From the NCBI GenBank assembly GCA_023395395.1, contig JAEWZH010000006.1, positions 1 through 64,000 on the forward strand: a stretch of DNA of 64,000 nt. The letters run 5' to 3'. How positions within the stretch are numbered: the stretch's first letter is position 1; every line of letters begins with the position of its first letter. The DNA is from Bacteroidota bacterium. GTDB taxonomy: Bacteria > Bacteroidota > Bacteroidia > Bacteroidales > Porphyromonadaceae. The notes beneath the pieces are model-generated. The model made no database searches. It was not told the origin of the DNA and saw only the letters and a list, made by a program, of their open reading frames with translations. Made by a program: the position numbers and the translations under genes. Below, one piece after another: positions 33,179 to 43,138 of this stretch.

Positions 33179-33886
33179 ATGAAGGAAAAAGTTGAAATCA
33201 AAAAGGAGAATAGCCCTCACCTCTCCAACATCATGCCAAAACTCTGGAGCCTACTATCGGATTCAGAGAGAGAGGAGCTTTTGATATGGTCTAACTACTA
33301 TATCTACAAGCGTGGAGAGGTCATATACGATGCAAAAGTGATTCCACAAAACGCTTTCATCTTGGTCAATGGTCAAGTCAAGATTACCCAAGAAGAGGAT
33401 CGCACTCAAATCTTGAGCTTGATCCGCGCTAGGGAGTTTTTCGGCTATGAGGCACACTTTGCTTCTGAGACACCTCTTACCAGTGCTACTGCGATGGAGA
33501 ATAGCCTTATTTGTTTGATTCCGATAAGGAGTCTGGAGGTTATTCTTCGCAACAATCCTCGGGTAGGTCTCTATTTTATGGATGACCTTGCGCTTCGCAT
33601 TCGTGAGCGAAATCAAATGATTATTACCCTGACCCAAAAGCATACGAGAGGGAGGTTAGCCGAGTCGCTATTACTACTAAAGAGCAAATACGGCTCAGAA
33701 GGTGATGGCAAAACTATCCACGCTTATCTGACGCGCAATGAATTGGCAGACCTTAGCAATATGACCACGAGCAACGCTGTACGCACCCTTCGCTCATTTC
33801 AGGAGGAGGGTGTCATCAGTCTCAATGGCAGAAAGATAAAAATCCTTGACGAGACAAAGCTCCAGCGCATCAGCAGGCTAGGCTAG
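33179..33886 (+). CDS. Crp/Fnr family transcription regulator
   Basis: A 235-residue regulator with an N-terminal cyclic-nucleotide-binding beta barrel (about 25-130, YIYKRGEVIYDAKVIPQNAF, GQVKITQEEDR) and a C-terminal winged helix (about 150-225, with ARNELADLSNMTTSNAVRTL-like TRNELADLSNMTTSNAVRTL as recognition region). No Fnr-type cysteine cluster at the N-terminus. The effector is unknown. It is divergent from the FKBP unit with array D between them, so it could control that region or itself. Confidence 0.9.
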   Translation: MKEKVEIKKENSPHLSNIMPKLWSLLSDSEREELLIWSNYYIYKRGEVIYDAKVIPQNAFILVNGQVKITQEEDRTQILSLIRAREFFGYEAHFASETPLTSATAMENSLICLIPIRSLEVILRNNPRVGLYFMDDLALRIRERNQMIITLTQKHTRGRLAESLLLLKSKYGSEGDGKTIHAYLTRNELADLSNMTTSNAVRTLRSFQEEGVISLNGRKIKILDETKLQRISRLG

Positions 33887-33979
33887 TCTCATACGTCATA
33901 GAAAGGTCAATTTGTCGGTATCATACTTAGTACGAGAGTACTTGGAGGGAATGGGAAGTAATATTTAACTCGATAGATA

Positions 33980-35350
33980 GTGTTTGGAAATATAAAGATC
34001 CAAGGGGACGAAAAAAGCGTGAAAACAAACGATCTCGAAACGCTCCCAATTGGCAAATTACTTAGATACTACGCTGTGCCATCGATTGTAGGATCGATGG
34101 TCAATTCTTTATACAATGTCGTCGATCGCATATTCATTGGGCAAGGCGTAGGTGGTATGGCTATTTCAGGGCTTGCGCTCACCTTCCCGATATTAATTTT
34201 CTTACAAGCATTTGGCGTATTAGTAGGCGTAGGTGCCTCCTCTCGAATATCTATCCTGCTGGGTCAGAAAAAAAATGAGGAGGCAGAGCAATTATTGGGC
34301 AATGCGTTCCTTCTTTCAATAATACTGAGTCTCAGCACAATAATACTTACGTTTATATTTATGGAACCTCTGTTGTACGCATTTGGAGCATCAGCAGAGA
34401 CAATTCCCTACGCCAAAGCCTATCTTGAAATCGTAATCCCAGGCAATATATTTGCAAATCTTACATTCTCCTACAACTCTGTGATGCGCTCTACCGGTTA
34501 TCCTCGCAAGGCGATGGTGACTATGATCATTGGTGCTGTACTCAATGTCGCCCTTGATGCGCTCTTCATTTATGGCTTTAACTGGGGTATCAGAGGGGCA
34601 GCATTAGCGACAGTCATCAGTATGTTTGTGGGGATGCTATTTGTGCTACAGCACTTTGCCGACAAGCGCAATCTATTAGTCATCAGACCAAGGTACTTCA
34701 GACCGAAACTCAATTATATCCTTGGCATACTGAGTATCGGAGTGGCTCCTTTCATTATGAATCTGGCATCTAGCCTCGTGCAAGTAATAAAGAATACCAC
34801 CCTCGTAAAGTATGGTGGGGACTATGCTGTGGGAGCACATGGAATCTCCAATAGCATTGCGACACTTATTTTTATGCTCATTATGGGGCTTGCAATAGGG
34901 ATGCAACCTATCGTTGGTTACAACTTCGGTGCCGGGAATATGAATCGGGTAAAAGAAGCATTTATCAAAACGACTAAGATCAATATGAGTATTGGTCTCG
35001 TAGGACTGCTAGTGGCTCAGTTTTTCCCAGAATACATTGTACGATTTTTCACTTCCGACACTGAATTAATAAGTATTGCTGCTACTGCCGTATCTATCGA
35101 GACTTTTGCCTTTTGGGCTGTGGGATTTCAGGTGTCCACAGTACACTTCTTCCAGAGCATTGGCTCTGCATGGCAATCTCTAATTCTAAGTATATCTCGC
35201 CAAGTGGTCTTACTAATCCCTGCCTTATATATTCTACCTCAGTTTTGGGACTTAAAGGGAGTCTGGATGGCAACACCTGTCGCTGATTTACTCTCGTCTG
35301 CAATTTCAATATTCTTGATTATCATTTTCTTCAGGAAAAATAAAGTATAA
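33980..35350 (+). CDS. MATE family efflux transporter
   Basis: About 456 residues with twelve predicted membrane helices, in two related halves. Typical blocks: SIVGSMVNSLYNVVDRIFIGQGVG, VLVGVGASSRISILLGQKK, NSVMRSTGYPRKAM and GIGMQPIVGYNFGAGN-type AIGMQPIVGYNFGAGN. Exports drugs or metabolites using a cation gradient. No ATG is available at the 5' end: GTG at 33980 gives the longest form, and GTG at 34019 is an alternative. Confidence 0.92.
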   Translation: MFGNIKIQGDEKSVKTNDLETLPIGKLLRYYAVPSIVGSMVNSLYNVVDRIFIGQGVGGMAISGLALTFPILIFLQAFGVLVGVGASSRISILLGQKKNEEAEQLLGNAFLLSIILSLSTIILTFIFMEPLLYAFGASAETIPYAKAYLEIVIPGNIFANLTFSYNSVMRSTGYPRKAMVTMIIGAVLNVALDALFIYGFNWGIRGAALATVISMFVGMLFVLQHFADKRNLLVIRPRYFRPKLNYILGILSIGVAPFIMNLASSLVQVIKNTTLVKYGGDYAVGAHGISNSIATLIFMLIMGLAIGMQPIVGYNFGAGNMNRVKEAFIKTTKINMSIGLVGLLVAQFFPEYIVRFFTSDTELISIAATAVSIETFAFWAVGFQVSTVHFFQSIGSAWQSLILSISRQVVLLIPALYILPQFWDLKGVWMATPVADLLSSAISIFLIIIFFRKNKV

Positions 35351-35357
35351 CCCCCCT

Positions 35358-36482
35358 ATGCGCATGATTATTATCTCCCTCTTTGGACAGGGACTTATGA
35401 ATCTCCTCCTACTTACTGCGGTGTGGAAAGGGACTATAAAGGGTTCTATATGGCGTAAAATCGCTCTTGGATGGGTGGGGCTCGAGCTCCTCTACTTCCT
35501 ATTTACCATCATCACACAAGCGTATCTCAATAGCAAAGGGGAGTTTTTACGGGTGGGAGGGCTAATGTTTAGCAACTACTATATCTACATAGGTGTGCTG
35601 ATGACACTCTTGATGTTTGGGTATTTTGCGATATGGATTCTCCAGAAGTCAGGGGTCATCAAGGGAGATATTTCAAAACGAAAGGCAAGAGGGATGGCTT
35701 TGATTGTCTTTATGCCAGTCACTCTCATCCTTTGTATCCAGGGCTATTACAATACGATACTACCTGTGGTAACTCGATATGATGTATCCATACCCCACAA
35801 TGGGGAGCCAAAGGAACTCAAAATAGCCTTGGTCACCGATATACATTTTGGTGATATTATCACTAAAGAGCAAGTCAGGAAAATGGTCAAGATGGTGCAA
35901 GCAGAGCATCCAGACTATGTATTCGTCGGAGGTGACCAACTAGATTACTATTTCCATTTTGTGGAAAACGACCCTGAAATCACTACACTGATAAAGTCTC
36001 TTCACCCAGACCCATCTAAGATATACCACGTGTTGGGCAATCATGAATACTATATGGATTTAGAAAAGAAGTGTGACTGGCTGAGCAGTATGGGTGTATT
36101 GCTGCGCGATCAAGTGGTACTTCTTGAGGACAGCATCTATCTAATAGGCCGTGATGATGCGTTTAACGAGCAAAGACTTCCGCTGGTAAAACTTATGGAA
36201 CAAGTCCCTGAAGGAGCGACCTCATTAGTCCTAGATCATCAACCCACAGAGCCTGAAGAGGAGCGTGCCAACGGAGTAGCTCTATCAATGCACGGACATA
36301 CACATGATGGGCAGTTTATCCCTTTTAAGTGGATTGTGGGCATGAGGTTTGAAAATTCCTATGGTTACATGGAAAAGGACGGTACACAATATATCACCAG
36401 TTCAGGATTTGGTCTCTCCTCCTCTCCCATTCGTATTGGGACGAAGTCAGAGATTGTTATCATTAATCTATCATTAAAGTGA
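35358..36482 (+). CDS. membrane-anchored metallophosphoesterase (YkuE/YaeI-like)
   Basis: A 374-residue protein with four N-terminal membrane helices (within residues 1-140) and a calcineurin-like phosphoesterase domain. Metal motifs: LVTDIHFGD near 158, VGGDQLDYY near 195, LGNHEYYMD near 225 and SMHGHTHDGQF near 312. Related enzymes act on lipid or cell-envelope phosphates such as UDP-diacylglucosamine-like substrates; the substrate here is unknown. Overlaps the next gene by four bases. Confidence 0.85.
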   Translation: MRMIIISLFGQGLMNLLLLTAVWKGTIKGSIWRKIALGWVGLELLYFLFTIITQAYLNSKGEFLRVGGLMFSNYYIYIGVLMTLLMFGYFAIWILQKSGVIKGDISKRKARGMALIVFMPVTLILCIQGYYNTILPVVTRYDVSIPHNGEPKELKIALVTDIHFGDIITKEQVRKMVKMVQAEHPDYVFVGGDQLDYYFHFVENDPEITTLIKSLHPDPSKIYHVLGNHEYYMDLEKKCDWLSSMGVLLRDQVVLLEDSIYLIGRDDAFNEQRLPLVKLMEQVPEGATSLVLDHQPTEPEEERANGVALSMHGHTHDGQFIPFKWIVGMRFENSYGYMEKDGTQYITSSGFGLSSSPIRIGTKSEIVIINLSLK

Positions 36483-39355
36483 TGAAACCTTTATTATTCC
36501 TAGCAGCATCCATTATGTCTATCAACATTTCATTTGCCCAATCTCAGACGGTAGAGGAGCTAACGCTATCCAATGGGCTGACAGTTTGGCTCTCCCACGA
36601 TTCATCCGAACCAAAGGTGTACGGCACAGTAGCAGTAAGAGCGGGAGCTAAGCACTCGCCCAACACCGGCATTGCGCACTACTTCGAGCATATCATGTTT
36701 AAAGGGACCGATCGTATCGGGACCGTTGATTACACCAAAGAGCAGCCGATATTAGCAGAGATTGCCAATCAATACACACTCCTACAACAGACAAATAGCG
36801 TTGAAGAGCGATTAGAGATACAGAAAAAAATCAACCAGCTCAATATTGAAGCTACTCAATATGCTATCCCCAATGACTTTAATAAACTAATCACTAAGTA
36901 TGGCGGTACTGGACTCAATGCTGGTACTTCGTACGACTACACTGTATTCTTCAATACCTTCTCACCAGAGTACCTTGAGCATTGGTGCGAACTAAATAGC
37001 GAACGCATGATTTCGCCAGTATTTAGGCTTTTCCAAAGCGAACTGGAAACGGTGTATGAGGAGAAGAATATGTACTCCGACAATATGATTACTGAGCCTA
37101 TGCAACAGATATTCCAACGCGTAGCTGCTCCCCACCCCTACCAATACCCAATCATCGGGAGCACCGAGTCGCTCAAGTCTCCTGACCTGCATGCCATGGA
37201 GCAATTTTTCCGCACCTATTACCGTGCAGGCAATATGGCACTTATACTAGTAGGAGACTTTCAACGCGAAGGTTTGGTTGAGCTACTAGAGCGCACCTTT
37301 GGCAAGATTGCTCCTGGCGATGCTCCAATAGAGGATATCCCAGCTGCCAGATCATTTAAGGGACATGAGCGGTTGGATATCAAGCTCCCGATACCTGTCT
37401 TGACCGGTGCTGCCTATATCTGGCAGACTGTCCCCAACGGACATCCCGACCAAATTGCGCTTTTACTGCTCCAATCTCTACTCTCCAATGATGGCAAGAC
37501 CGGGCTCCTAGATAGACTAACCATAGAAGGCGAACTAATGGCAGCAATGCCTATTGCGACTTCTCTCAACGATCTAGGCATCTTTGGCTTTTATGCCATT
37601 CCGAAGATACTACATAGCAGCAAAAAGGCAATCGCTGCAGTGATAAAAGAGATAAATAAAATCAAGCAAGGAGATTTTACTGACAAACAATTTCAGGAAG
37701 TAAAGCTTATCATAGAGCGAAACTATCTACAGCAGGTTGAGAGCGTGGAGAAGCGCTCCCAGCTCCTAAGCAATCTTTATACTCAAGGGCAAACGTGGAC
37801 ATCCTTTTTGCAAGATATAGACAGGCTACGTATCCTGCCTCGAGAGGAAGTGATCAGAGTTGCTAATCAATACCTCGGGGGAAACTTCTTAGAAATCAGA
37901 AAAAAGACAGGAAGATACCCTAAAGTACACCTTCAGAAGCCTCCATACCAGCCAGTCGCAGCGCCCAACCAAGGGGCTCAGTCCGACTTTGCCCGACATC
38001 TAGACTCATTACCTATTTCCGAGCTTCCGATACGTGCACTTGATTTTAATAAAGACATTGAACGTCGTTCCCTTTCTGACAATGGACTCGTAAATCTCTT
38101 TAAGACCAAAAATAAAGAGAACAATCTGTTTACGCTTGATTTAGTCTATTTCCGCCAGCCTCAAAGACACCCAAGGCAAGAAGTCTTGGACTACTACCTC
38201 GACTTAGTCGGTGGTGGAGGATGGACCAATCATCAGCTCAATAGTGAGCTCCAAGCACTAGGCGCATCTCTTACATTTGAGTCAAAAAATAGTTTCTTTA
38301 TTATCAGGCTTACCGGCTTTGATCATCATTTTGATGAAAGTCTCCAAGTGGTAAGCAGATTTCTATTCGATGTAAACGCAGAAAGCAAGCAGATGAAGAA
38401 ACTAACCCAAGCTAAAAGGATGGCCGATAGTGCATTAAAGAAAGATCCAAGCAATCTCTCTATACGATTGCTCGAACTGGCTCGATATGGTGAAAATGCG
38501 CCTTATAAGGCTTCTCTCAGTAAGTCAGATTACAAAAAGCTCAAGGCTAAGGACCTCGTGGCTGAACTGCAGCAACTACTCCATACCGAATTGGATATTC
38601 ACTATACAGGCTCCCTAGATATTGATTCCATTGCCCCACGGGTAGCCAACGCCATACACGCTAATGAGGTAACCACAAAGGGTGAAGGCTTTAGCTACAA
38701 CCAATCAATCCCCTCAAAGGAGTCACGGATACTATTTGCACATGATCCTAGTGCGACGCAAGCATTTATTAGGATTTACTCCCCTCTTGGCTCTCTCACA
38801 GAAGAGCAAAAAGCAGCCATCAGACTGTACAGCACTTACCTCGGTGGTGGAATGAGCTCTCTACTCTTCCAAGAAGTACGCGAGTATCGTTCACTAGCCT
38901 ACGGTGTCGGCGGATATGCCGATTTTCCTCCCGCATCTATTTCAGGAGCCAACACCGACTATATTGTCACTCTCAGTACTCAGGCTGATAAAGTAACCCA
39001 AGCCATAGAGTTGGTCACTGAACTTATCAATCGTGAGCCAAATGATACGACTCGTTATGACAACGCAGTACAAGGTCTCCTTAGTAGTGCTCGTACCTAT
39101 TATCCTGCTCTACGCATGCGCTCTCGTCAAATCAGATCGCTTGAGCGTCAAGGGTATGACAAAGATATATCTCTGAAGATACAAGAAGAGCTTCAACGCC
39201 TCACACAAGAGAAAGTGATAGCTGCCCACAATCAAGTGGTGCAAGGAAAACCCGTCACAATCACCATCGTAGGCAATCGCAAGCAAGTGGATCTTCAGAC
39301 CCTCAGGAAGCACTTCCCTATCACCGAGGTAAAAATTGCAGACCTAATTGATTAA
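36479..39355 (+). CDS. M16 family (insulinase-like) zinc peptidase, exported
   Basis: A 958-residue double-domain M16 protease with a signal peptide (residues 1-22). The first half has the inverted zinc motif HYFEH (HxxEH) near 62 with the downstream glutamate block ELETVYEEKN near 195. The second half (about 520-958) is the inactive partner domain with the R-Y pair region EVREYRSLAYGVGGYA. It degrades peptides in the periplasm or at the surface. Coupled to the metallophosphoesterase gene by overlap. Confidence 0.93.
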   Translation: MMKPLLFLAASIMSINISFAQSQTVEELTLSNGLTVWLSHDSSEPKVYGTVAVRAGAKHSPNTGIAHYFEHIMFKGTDRIGTVDYTKEQPILAEIANQYTLLQQTNSVEERLEIQKKINQLNIEATQYAIPNDFNKLITKYGGTGLNAGTSYDYTVFFNTFSPEYLEHWCELNSERMISPVFRLFQSELETVYEEKNMYSDNMITEPMQQIFQRVAAPHPYQYPIIGSTESLKSPDLHAMEQFFRTYYRAGNMALILVGDFQREGLVELLERTFGKIAPGDAPIEDIPAARSFKGHERLDIKLPIPVLTGAAYIWQTVPNGHPDQIALLLLQSLLSNDGKTGLLDRLTIEGELMAAMPIATSLNDLGIFGFYAIPKILHSSKKAIAAVIKEINKIKQGDFTDKQFQEVKLIIERNYLQQVESVEKRSQLLSNLYTQGQTWTSFLQDIDRLRILPREEVIRVANQYLGGNFLEIRKKTGRYPKVHLQKPPYQPVAAPNQGAQSDFARHLDSLPISELPIRALDFNKDIERRSLSDNGLVNLFKTKNKENNLFTLDLVYFRQPQRHPRQEVLDYYLDLVGGGGWTNHQLNSELQALGASLTFESKNSFFIIRLTGFDHHFDESLQVVSRFLFDVNAESKQMKKLTQAKRMADSALKKDPSNLSIRLLELARYGENAPYKASLSKSDYKKLKAKDLVAELQQLLHTELDIHYTGSLDIDSIAPRVANAIHANEVTTKGEGFSYNQSIPSKESRILFAHDPSATQAFIRIYSPLGSLTEEQKAAIRLYSTYLGGGMSSLLFQEVREYRSLAYGVGGYADFPPASISGANTDYIVTLSTQADKVTQAIELVTELINREPNDTTRYDNAVQGLLSSARTYYPALRMRSRQIRSLERQGYDKDISLKIQEELQRLTQEKVIAAHNQVVQGKPVTITIVGNRKQVDLQTLRKHFPITEVKIADLID

Positions 39356-39374
39356 TTATATGCGATAAAGTTAT

Positions 39375-39382
39375 TATCTTTG
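39375..39382 (+). promoter_or_regulatory. -7 box of tRNA-Thr
   Basis: TATCTTTG, 12 bases before the tRNA 5' end, directly after the M16 stop. A TTG box lies slightly too far upstream. Confidence 0.55.
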
Positions 39383-39393
39383 CGCCGCATACC

Positions 39394-39466
<73 letters not shown>

Positions 39467-39553
39467 CATTTTTCCATCATTCTCCGGAAATCCTATCGAG
39501 ACAGTGATTTTGCTTTAATCTTGAAATTATACGCCCAAGAAAGGAATTATTAT

Positions 39554-39561
39554 TACCTTTG
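39554..39561 (+). promoter_or_regulatory. -7 box of the receptor/chelatase leader
   Basis: TACCTTTG just upstream of the cobalamin aptamer. Confidence 0.55.
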
Positions 39562-39567
39562 TACCCA

Positions 39568-39765
39568 GAAGCAAGGCATGATGATTTCTACACTAGAAAT
39601 AGTCATTTAATAGGGAATTTGGTGAGATTCCAAAGCAGTTCCTGCTACCGTAAGAGTCTGAGAGGATATCCCTCTCTGTTATTGGCGCTCTACATTTACC
39701 ACTGAAGATGATATCTTTGGGAAGGTTGCCAATAGAAAGACCAAGCCGGGAGACCTACCTCGCTC
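39568..39765 (+). promoter_or_regulatory. cobalamin riboswitch 1
   Basis: The B12-box elements are present in order: AGGGAATTTGGTGAGATTCC (39613-39632), the GCAG...CTGCTACCGTAAG core just after, and the 3' closing AAGCCGGGAGACCTACC at 39743-39759. It ends 19 bases before the TonB-receptor start, so control of translation initiation is likely. It marks both rightward genes as corrinoid-related. Confidence 0.9.
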
Positions 39766-39783
39766 TACAGAGTGTATTTATGA

Positions 39784-41988
39784 ATGCTAATGTCCAGGAA
39801 TAGACGAGTATTCGGTTTGTTTTTTATCGGGTTATTTTTCATGTGCTTTCTTGATAAGCATAAATTGTGGTACACTGTATTGTGTGCACTTCTCTACTGT
39901 ACATGTGAAGTAGGTCTTATGGCTCAGAGCAATCCCGCTGACTCTATAAGCATCTCAGCCACATTGGGTGAATTTGTGGTCACCGGGACTGGCACACAGC
40001 ATTATAGCTCCACCTCTCCAGTCCGCACTGAGCTCATCTCTCGGCAAGACATTATCAGCACTTCGGGAGAGAGTATCGAAGCTATGCTGATGGCATTATC
40101 GCCATCATTTGATGCAATAGGAAGCGCAATGGGAAGTGGAATCACACTCGGGGGCTTGGGGAATAATTATATCTTGATATTGCTCAATGGTCGCCGTCTG
40201 CATGGGGATGTGGGTGGCGAAAATGACTTGAGTAAGATAGATGCCAATATGATAGAGAAAATAGAGATTGTGAGAGGAGCTGCCTCATCTCTATATGGCT
40301 CAGATGCGATGGCAGGGGTCATCAATATCATCACCAAGGATTATACCGATACTCCCCTTTCAATCCTCAATACGACCCGTTTAGGCTCGTATGGTCAGTG
40401 GCAACAAAGCAATACATTGGCTTGGGGCTATAAGACACTTTCAAGCATCACTCAGTATTCCGGAGATCGGAGCGATGGATGGCAGAATAGTACTCAAGAG
40501 ATCTACCGCAAAGAGCTCTATGAAAATAGCACTACCGAGACTTCTAGTGCTTTCTACAATCATAGGATACAGCAAGAAGTAGCTTGGCGTCCCAATAAAC
40601 AATGGGAAATCAAAGCCATCGGTATGATGTACAAGAAGAGGATATTCCACAAGCCTGGTGCCCCTCGCTGGAGGATGTATAATCTTAGATATAATGACCA
40701 ATCAGCAAGTATCGAGACGACATTCCGTCCGAGTATAAATCAAACCTTTAGCCTATTGGGTAGCTTTGATCGACACGCCTACCATTACGATTACTACAAT
40801 AGGTATATGGATGAGTATATCAAAGAAGAGCTCCTAGATGATGGTCGCATCCATTACGTCCCAGTACCATTTTATTATCAACCGGGCGAGTTTTCCCTCG
40901 AGAGTGACCAGAGACAATATCTTCTTCACGGTAAAGGGATCTTTCAACTTGATGCACAACATCGTTTATCTCTTGGCATCGAAGGAATTCTGGATCATCT
41001 TATAGCCCCCAATCGCATGCCTAATGGGACTGCTTATTCCTATACGCTTGCAGCATACGCGCAAGACGAATGGCAGATTAGTAAAGCATTCAATGTCACC
41101 GGTGGACTGAGGTACATTCACCATAATTCCTTTGGTAGCCAGATAACCCCCAAAATCTCCTTTCATTACTCCATTGAAGATACTGGGTTACAGATTAGGG
41201 GCACTTATGGTAAAGGATTTAAGACGCCTACTATCAAGGAAATTTATTACGAGTATGAACGAGCAATGATGGGGAAACTAAGGATTTACCTTGGCAATAA
41301 AAATCTAAAACCACAGGTATCTGACTACGCTTCGCTCGGCTTCAGTTATTCACCCAATCGTCGTCTCACGATGCACTTGTATGGTTCGTACAACCAGTTG
41401 AGAGATATGATTACGCTCATCCCCGTAAAAATCCCTCCTAAGTATCATAGCGATGAAGGGCGTATTGTAGATGGAGCGATGCAGTATGTCAATGCCGAAG
41501 ATGCACGTGTATGGGAAGTGGAATACACCGCCAATTGGCGCCCCACCAACTACCTCAAACTCTCAGGAGGATATACCTACACCCATACCATCGCCAATGT
41601 CTATGACGATAAACTGACCGAAAAGGGGCAGCCACCGGTAATGGTACAGCACCCTATCGATGGGACATCGAGGCACAAAGCCACGATAGGTGCTACATAT
41701 AGCCTAAAGAAAAAGTGGTACGAGCTCACCGCCGGGCTCCATGGGCGCATTCAATCAGAGCGCTACTATGCTTACGATGGCAATGCTCCAGGTTTTATGC
41801 TCTGGAATCTAACCTCTACTCAGAAGTTCAATTACTGGGAACAATGGGATCTACAATTGGCTCTCGGCATCAATAATATCCTTGACTATAAGGAAACACA
41901 TCCCTATGGTCTTAACTTCGGCACCAAGACCCCTGGACGAACCTTCTTTGCCAAAGTAACCATCGGCTTTAATCAAGAAAAGAAGTAA
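39784..41988 (+). CDS. TonB-dependent receptor, BtuB-like (corrinoid/tetrapyrrole uptake)
   Basis: A 734-residue outer-membrane receptor. After an export signal (the N-terminal ~46 residues, ending near GLMAQ) comes the plug domain with IEIVRGAASSLYGSDAMAGVINIIT near residue 155, then the 22-strand barrel ending in an aromatic residue-rich tail. No CarboxypepD/SusC-type N-terminal extension is seen. The cobalamin riboswitch directly upstream and the CbiK-like gene downstream suggest corrinoid or metal-tetrapyrrole import. A haem receptor (as in the P. gingivalis iht locus) is the main alternative. The start ATG at 39784 is followed by another at 39790. Confidence 0.85.
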   Translation: MLMSRNRRVFGLFFIGLFFMCFLDKHKLWYTVLCALLYCTCEVGLMAQSNPADSISISATLGEFVVTGTGTQHYSSTSPVRTELISRQDIISTSGESIEAMLMALSPSFDAIGSAMGSGITLGGLGNNYILILLNGRRLHGDVGGENDLSKIDANMIEKIEIVRGAASSLYGSDAMAGVINIITKDYTDTPLSILNTTRLGSYGQWQQSNTLAWGYKTLSSITQYSGDRSDGWQNSTQEIYRKELYENSTTETSSAFYNHRIQQEVAWRPNKQWEIKAIGMMYKKRIFHKPGAPRWRMYNLRYNDQSASIETTFRPSINQTFSLLGSFDRHAYHYDYYNRYMDEYIKEELLDDGRIHYVPVPFYYQPGEFSLESDQRQYLLHGKGIFQLDAQHRLSLGIEGILDHLIAPNRMPNGTAYSYTLAAYAQDEWQISKAFNVTGGLRYIHHNSFGSQITPKISFHYSIEDTGLQIRGTYGKGFKTPTIKEIYYEYERAMMGKLRIYLGNKNLKPQVSDYASLGFSYSPNRRLTMHLYGSYNQLRDMITLIPVKIPPKYHSDEGRIVDGAMQYVNAEDARVWEVEYTANWRPTNYLKLSGGYTYTHTIANVYDDKLTEKGQPPVMVQHPIDGTSRHKATIGATYSLKKKWYELTAGLHGRIQSERYYAYDGNAPGFMLWNLTSTQKFNYWEQWDLQLALGINNILDYKETHPYGLNFGTKTPGRTFFAKVTIGFNQEKK

Positions 41989-42012
41989 TCACCATATAAT
42001 CAATTAAACGAC

Positions 42013-43023
42013 ATGAAACATTTTATCACAACACTGGTAGCTCTTGCTACAATCACATTCGTCGCTGGCGTCACCCTTACTTCATGTAATGGCAAGGATA
42101 TCCCAGCAGAAAAGACTTCTACCAACCCTGCCGATGCTTTCCCCAAAAAGCACGACACCGCGCTACTGCTGGTCACCTTCGGTTCTACTTTCGATGTTCC
42201 AGCAAAGACATTCGAGATGCAAAAGTCGTTCTTCGGCTCTGCGTTCCCCAATACGGATCTATACATTTCCTACACCTCTCGCACCATCATCAATCGTCTA
42301 CAAGCTCAGGGCAAGGAGTTTATTCCACCTGCCAAGTGGATGGAGAGTTTCCGTGGTAAAAACTATAAGAACGTCTATGTACAGTCGCTCCATGTGATTC
42401 CGGGAGAAGAGTTCACCCTCCTAGACCGTGCCTATGTGCATAAGGAGTACAATGTGTATCTCGAGGATGATCGTCGTGGTCGCAACGATGCTGTACTCGG
42501 CAGGCCTCTACTCTACTCTCAAGAAGATATTAAGCGTGTGGCAAAGATTCTTGTCGATGACCACAAGGAGGCTATTAAGAAAGGCGAAGTGGTCGCATTT
42601 ATGGGGCATGGCAATCCGGAAGCTCTTCACAGAGATGCCAACCAGAGGTACATCGATGTCGAAAAAGAGATGCGTGAATATGCCAAGAAAACGTATGGTC
42701 ACGACTACATCTATGTAGCCACGGTAGACTTCCCGGAGCGTCTATTTGACTATCTCAGTGGTGAACTCCAAAAGATTGAGAAGACAATCCCTGCCAAGAC
42801 AATCCACCTACAGCCACTAATGACCATCGTCGGTGACCATGCCAATAACGATATGGCTGGAGATTATGACAAGGATGCTAAACCAGAGGAACAGAGCTGG
42901 AAGGTACAACTCGAGAAGATGGGCTGGAAAGTTGAGGCTCACATGAAAGGGCTTGGCGACTACAAGGAAATCAATCAGATTTACCTCGAGCACCTCAAAG
43001 AGGCTATTGCCGAACTCAAATAA
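42013..43023 (+). CDS. CbiK-like sirohydrochlorin cobaltochelatase, surface lipoprotein
   Basis: A 336-residue class II chelatase with a lipoprotein signal (VAGVTLTSC, Cys25), so it is exported, unlike cytoplasmic CbiK. Chelatase blocks include LLLVTFGSTFDVPAKTF near 52, the metal-site histidine in VQSLHVIPGEEF near 125 and the second in FMGHGNPEAL near 199, with VGDHANNDMAGD near 278. It resembles periplasmic CbiK of Desulfovibrio and the IhtB/FetB haem-binding lipoprotein of P. gingivalis. With the B12 riboswitch, metal insertion into, or removal from, an imported tetrapyrrole is plausible; haem handling is the alternative. Confidence 0.85.
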   Translation: MKHFITTLVALATITFVAGVTLTSCNGKDIPAEKTSTNPADAFPKKHDTALLLVTFGSTFDVPAKTFEMQKSFFGSAFPNTDLYISYTSRTIINRLQAQGKEFIPPAKWMESFRGKNYKNVYVQSLHVIPGEEFTLLDRAYVHKEYNVYLEDDRRGRNDAVLGRPLLYSQEDIKRVAKILVDDHKEAIKKGEVVAFMGHGNPEALHRDANQRYIDVEKEMREYAKKTYGHDYIYVATVDFPERLFDYLSGELQKIEKTIPAKTIHLQPLMTIVGDHANNDMAGDYDKDAKPEEQSWKVQLEKMGWKVEAHMKGLGDYKEINQIYLEHLKEAIAELK

Positions 43024-43028
43024 GAGAC

Positions 43029-43098
43029 GCCGAGTAGTCATTAAAAAAATACCGAGCCATTTTGGGATGGCTCGGTATTTTTTTAATGACTACTCGGC
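43029..43098. terminator. 32-bp perfect inverted repeat, bidirectional terminator
   Basis: Two perfectly complementary 32-base arms (43029-43060 and 43067-43098) enclose a six-base loop. The core contains TACCGAGCCAT flanked by a run of seven A/T on each strand, giving an intrinsic terminator in both directions for the convergent cbiK-like and cbiA genes. The outer 11 bases beyond the A/T runs are also perfectly paired, which is unusual. Confidence 0.88.
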
Positions 43099-43138
43099 AA
43101 CTTCTTTTCGAGCGGTGAAAGGAAAAGGGAAACCCTTT

